Origin: Deltaproteobacteria bacterium
GTDB taxonomy: Bacteria > Desulfobacterota > Desulfobacteria > Desulfobacterales > SG8-13
DNA length: 6,977 bases
Direction: 5' to 3'
Assembly: GCA_024639205.1 (NCBI GenBank)
Contig: JAHEIV010000153.1
Coordinates: 1 to 6,977, forward strand
Positions 6,477 through 6,977 of this stretch are shown in pieces (position 1 is the stretch's first letter; every line of letters starts with the position of its first letter). Both the position numbers and the translations under genes were made by a program. Under the pieces are notes generated by a model. That model had not been told where the DNA came from and ran no database searches. It saw only the letters and a program-made list of their open reading frames with translations.

Positions 6477-6818
6477 CTATCGGCGCTCCTTTATTCGAGC
6501 CGCCTTTCCGCGAAGTTTTCGCAGATAGTAAATTTTGGCTCGGCGAACACGGCCTTTGGTTACAACCTCGATCCTGTCAATAATAGGCGAGTGCAGCGGG
6601 AATATTCTTTCGACACCGACGCCGTAGGAAATTTTCCGCACGGTAAAGGTGGCATTGGTCGATCCCCGGCGTTTGCTGATCACTACGCCCTGAAACACCT
6701 GAATGCGCTCTTTCTCCCCTTCTTTTATTTTCACGTGCACCTTGACGGTGTCGCCCGGAGAAAAGTCCGGCAGATCCAGGCGCATCATTTCCTTTTCAAG
6801 CTGTTCCATTTTTTTCAT
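6477..6818 (-). CDS. rplS: 50S ribosomal protein L19
   Basis: This is the 113-residue L19 of the large ribosomal subunit, located at the 30S-50S interface. The family pattern is clear along its full length: QLEKEMMRLDLPDFSPGDTV near the N-terminus, then VFQGVVISKRRG, FTVRKISYGVGVERIFPLHSP and the basic end KAARIKERR. The start is the ATG at 6818, four nucleotides after a strong GGAGG (6823-6827). The open frame extends to a TTG at 6839, but the extra residues are not L19-like and would lie across the ribosome-binding site. An ATG three codons further in (6809) is possible but too far from that site. It follows the tail of a SPOUT-type RNA methyltransferase gene, as in the trmD-rplS operons of many bacteria, and precedes rnhB. 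Confidence 0.97.
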   Translation of the reverse strand: MKKMEQLEKEMMRLDLPDFSPGDTVKVHVKIKEGEKERIQVFQGVVISKRRGSTNATFTVRKISYGVGVERIFPLHSPIIDRIEVVTKGRVRRAKIYYLRKLRGKAARIKERR

Positions 6819-6876
6819 GGGACCTCCAAGTTCAACCAAACCAGAAAACCACAGCGGTGATATTTATGAAACGCTA

Positions 6877-6905
6877 TATGTAATGCCTATTTTAATTTAA
6901 ATCAA
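6877..6905 (-). promoter_or_regulatory. Weak promoter candidate upstream of rplS
   Basis: In the AT-rich gap before rplS the - strand has TTGATT (6905-6900), a 17-bp spacer and TACATA (6882-6877), matching the sigma70 consensus at 4/6 and 3/6 positions. The -35 box overlaps a small 5-bp-stem inverted repeat (AAATC-GCTT-GATTT, 6899-6912) just past the upstream stop codon. Base composition favours a promoter or leader here, but the match is poor. Confidence 0.25.
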
Positions 6906-6915
6906 GCGATTTATT

Positions 6916-6977
6916 TTAGGGAGGCGGATGATTGCGCGTCAACCGGTCGAGGATGATAGCCGCGGCCGATCTTACGG
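6916..6977 (-). CDS. C-terminal end of a SPOUT-like RNA methyltransferase (partial)
   Basis: Only the last 19 codons are in the window, ending with TAA at 6918-6916. The frame reads VRSAAAIILDRLTR followed by NHPPP. The VRSA-AIILDRL ending resembles the C-terminus of the bacterial RNA methyltransferase family (PF09936, SAM_MT_RNA; Thermotoga maritima TM1570 is a structural example), usually encoded between trmD and rplS. That position matches here exactly, directly upstream of rplS on the same strand. The other two frames of this strand give one broken by stops and one with no family resemblance. The call rests on a short tail plus gene order. A TrmD C-terminus is the alternative, but it would not be expected to end this way. 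Confidence 0.6.
   Translation of the reverse strand, partial: VRSAAAIILDRLTRNHPPP

Noticed and set aside
6417..6860. 147-codon + strand open frame opposite rplS
   Set aside because: Antisense to the highly conserved L19 gene; the Phe/His-rich translation is typical of a shadow.
1..6977. CRISPR array, insertion sequence, tRNA/rRNA or defence island
   Set aside because: No regularly spaced repeats, transposase motifs, cloverleaf sequence or toxin/nuclease cassette seen; nearly all the DNA is explained by housekeeping genes.

Overview
The window looks like ordinary chromosomal DNA from a moderately GC-rich Gram-negative bacterium. Gene content and order best fit a delta-proteobacterial (Desulfobacterota-like) genome. 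This rests on three things: the order SPOUT-type RNA methyltransferase, rplS, rnhB, yraN, rsmI, OmpA-family lipoprotein; a RecD2-type helicase; and a short-form TrmO. The taxonomic assignment is inference from family resemblance and gene order, not from a search.

Layout. The left half is on the + strand. It holds the 3' end of an acetoacetyl-CoA synthetase gene (to 716), trmO (740-1174), a 194-bp intergenic stretch with a 12-bp perfect palindrome, and recD2 (1369-3558). The right half is on the - strand, read from right to left. It holds the last codons of an RNA methyltransferase (6977-6916), an AT-rich leader, rplS (6818-6477), rnhB (6343-5732), a 123-bp gap with a perfect-consensus sigma70-type promoter, then yraN (5608-5237), rsmI (5262-4354) and an OmpA/MotB-like putative lipoprotein gene (4379-3564). 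recD2 and the OmpA-like gene converge, with stop codons only 5 bp apart.

Function. The - strand block is a translation and genome-maintenance housekeeping cluster: ribosomal protein L19, RNase HII, a YraN nuclease-like protein, the 16S rRNA C1402 methyltransferase and an envelope lipoprotein. yraN, rsmI and the OmpA-like gene overlap one another and look translationally coupled. They probably have their own strong promoter within an otherwise ribosomal operon. The + strand genes (ketone-body/acetoacetate activation, tRNA A37 methylation, DNA helicase) have no obvious shared pathway.

No mobile element, CRISPR array, tRNA, rRNA or defence/toxin system was found, and I see no convincing undescribed multi-gene system. 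The most notable signals are the exact-consensus promoter before yraN, a chain of three ATGA-overlapping mini-ORFs in the leader behind it, and substitutions in otherwise conserved motifs of TrmO, RsmI and the acetoacetyl-CoA synthetase.
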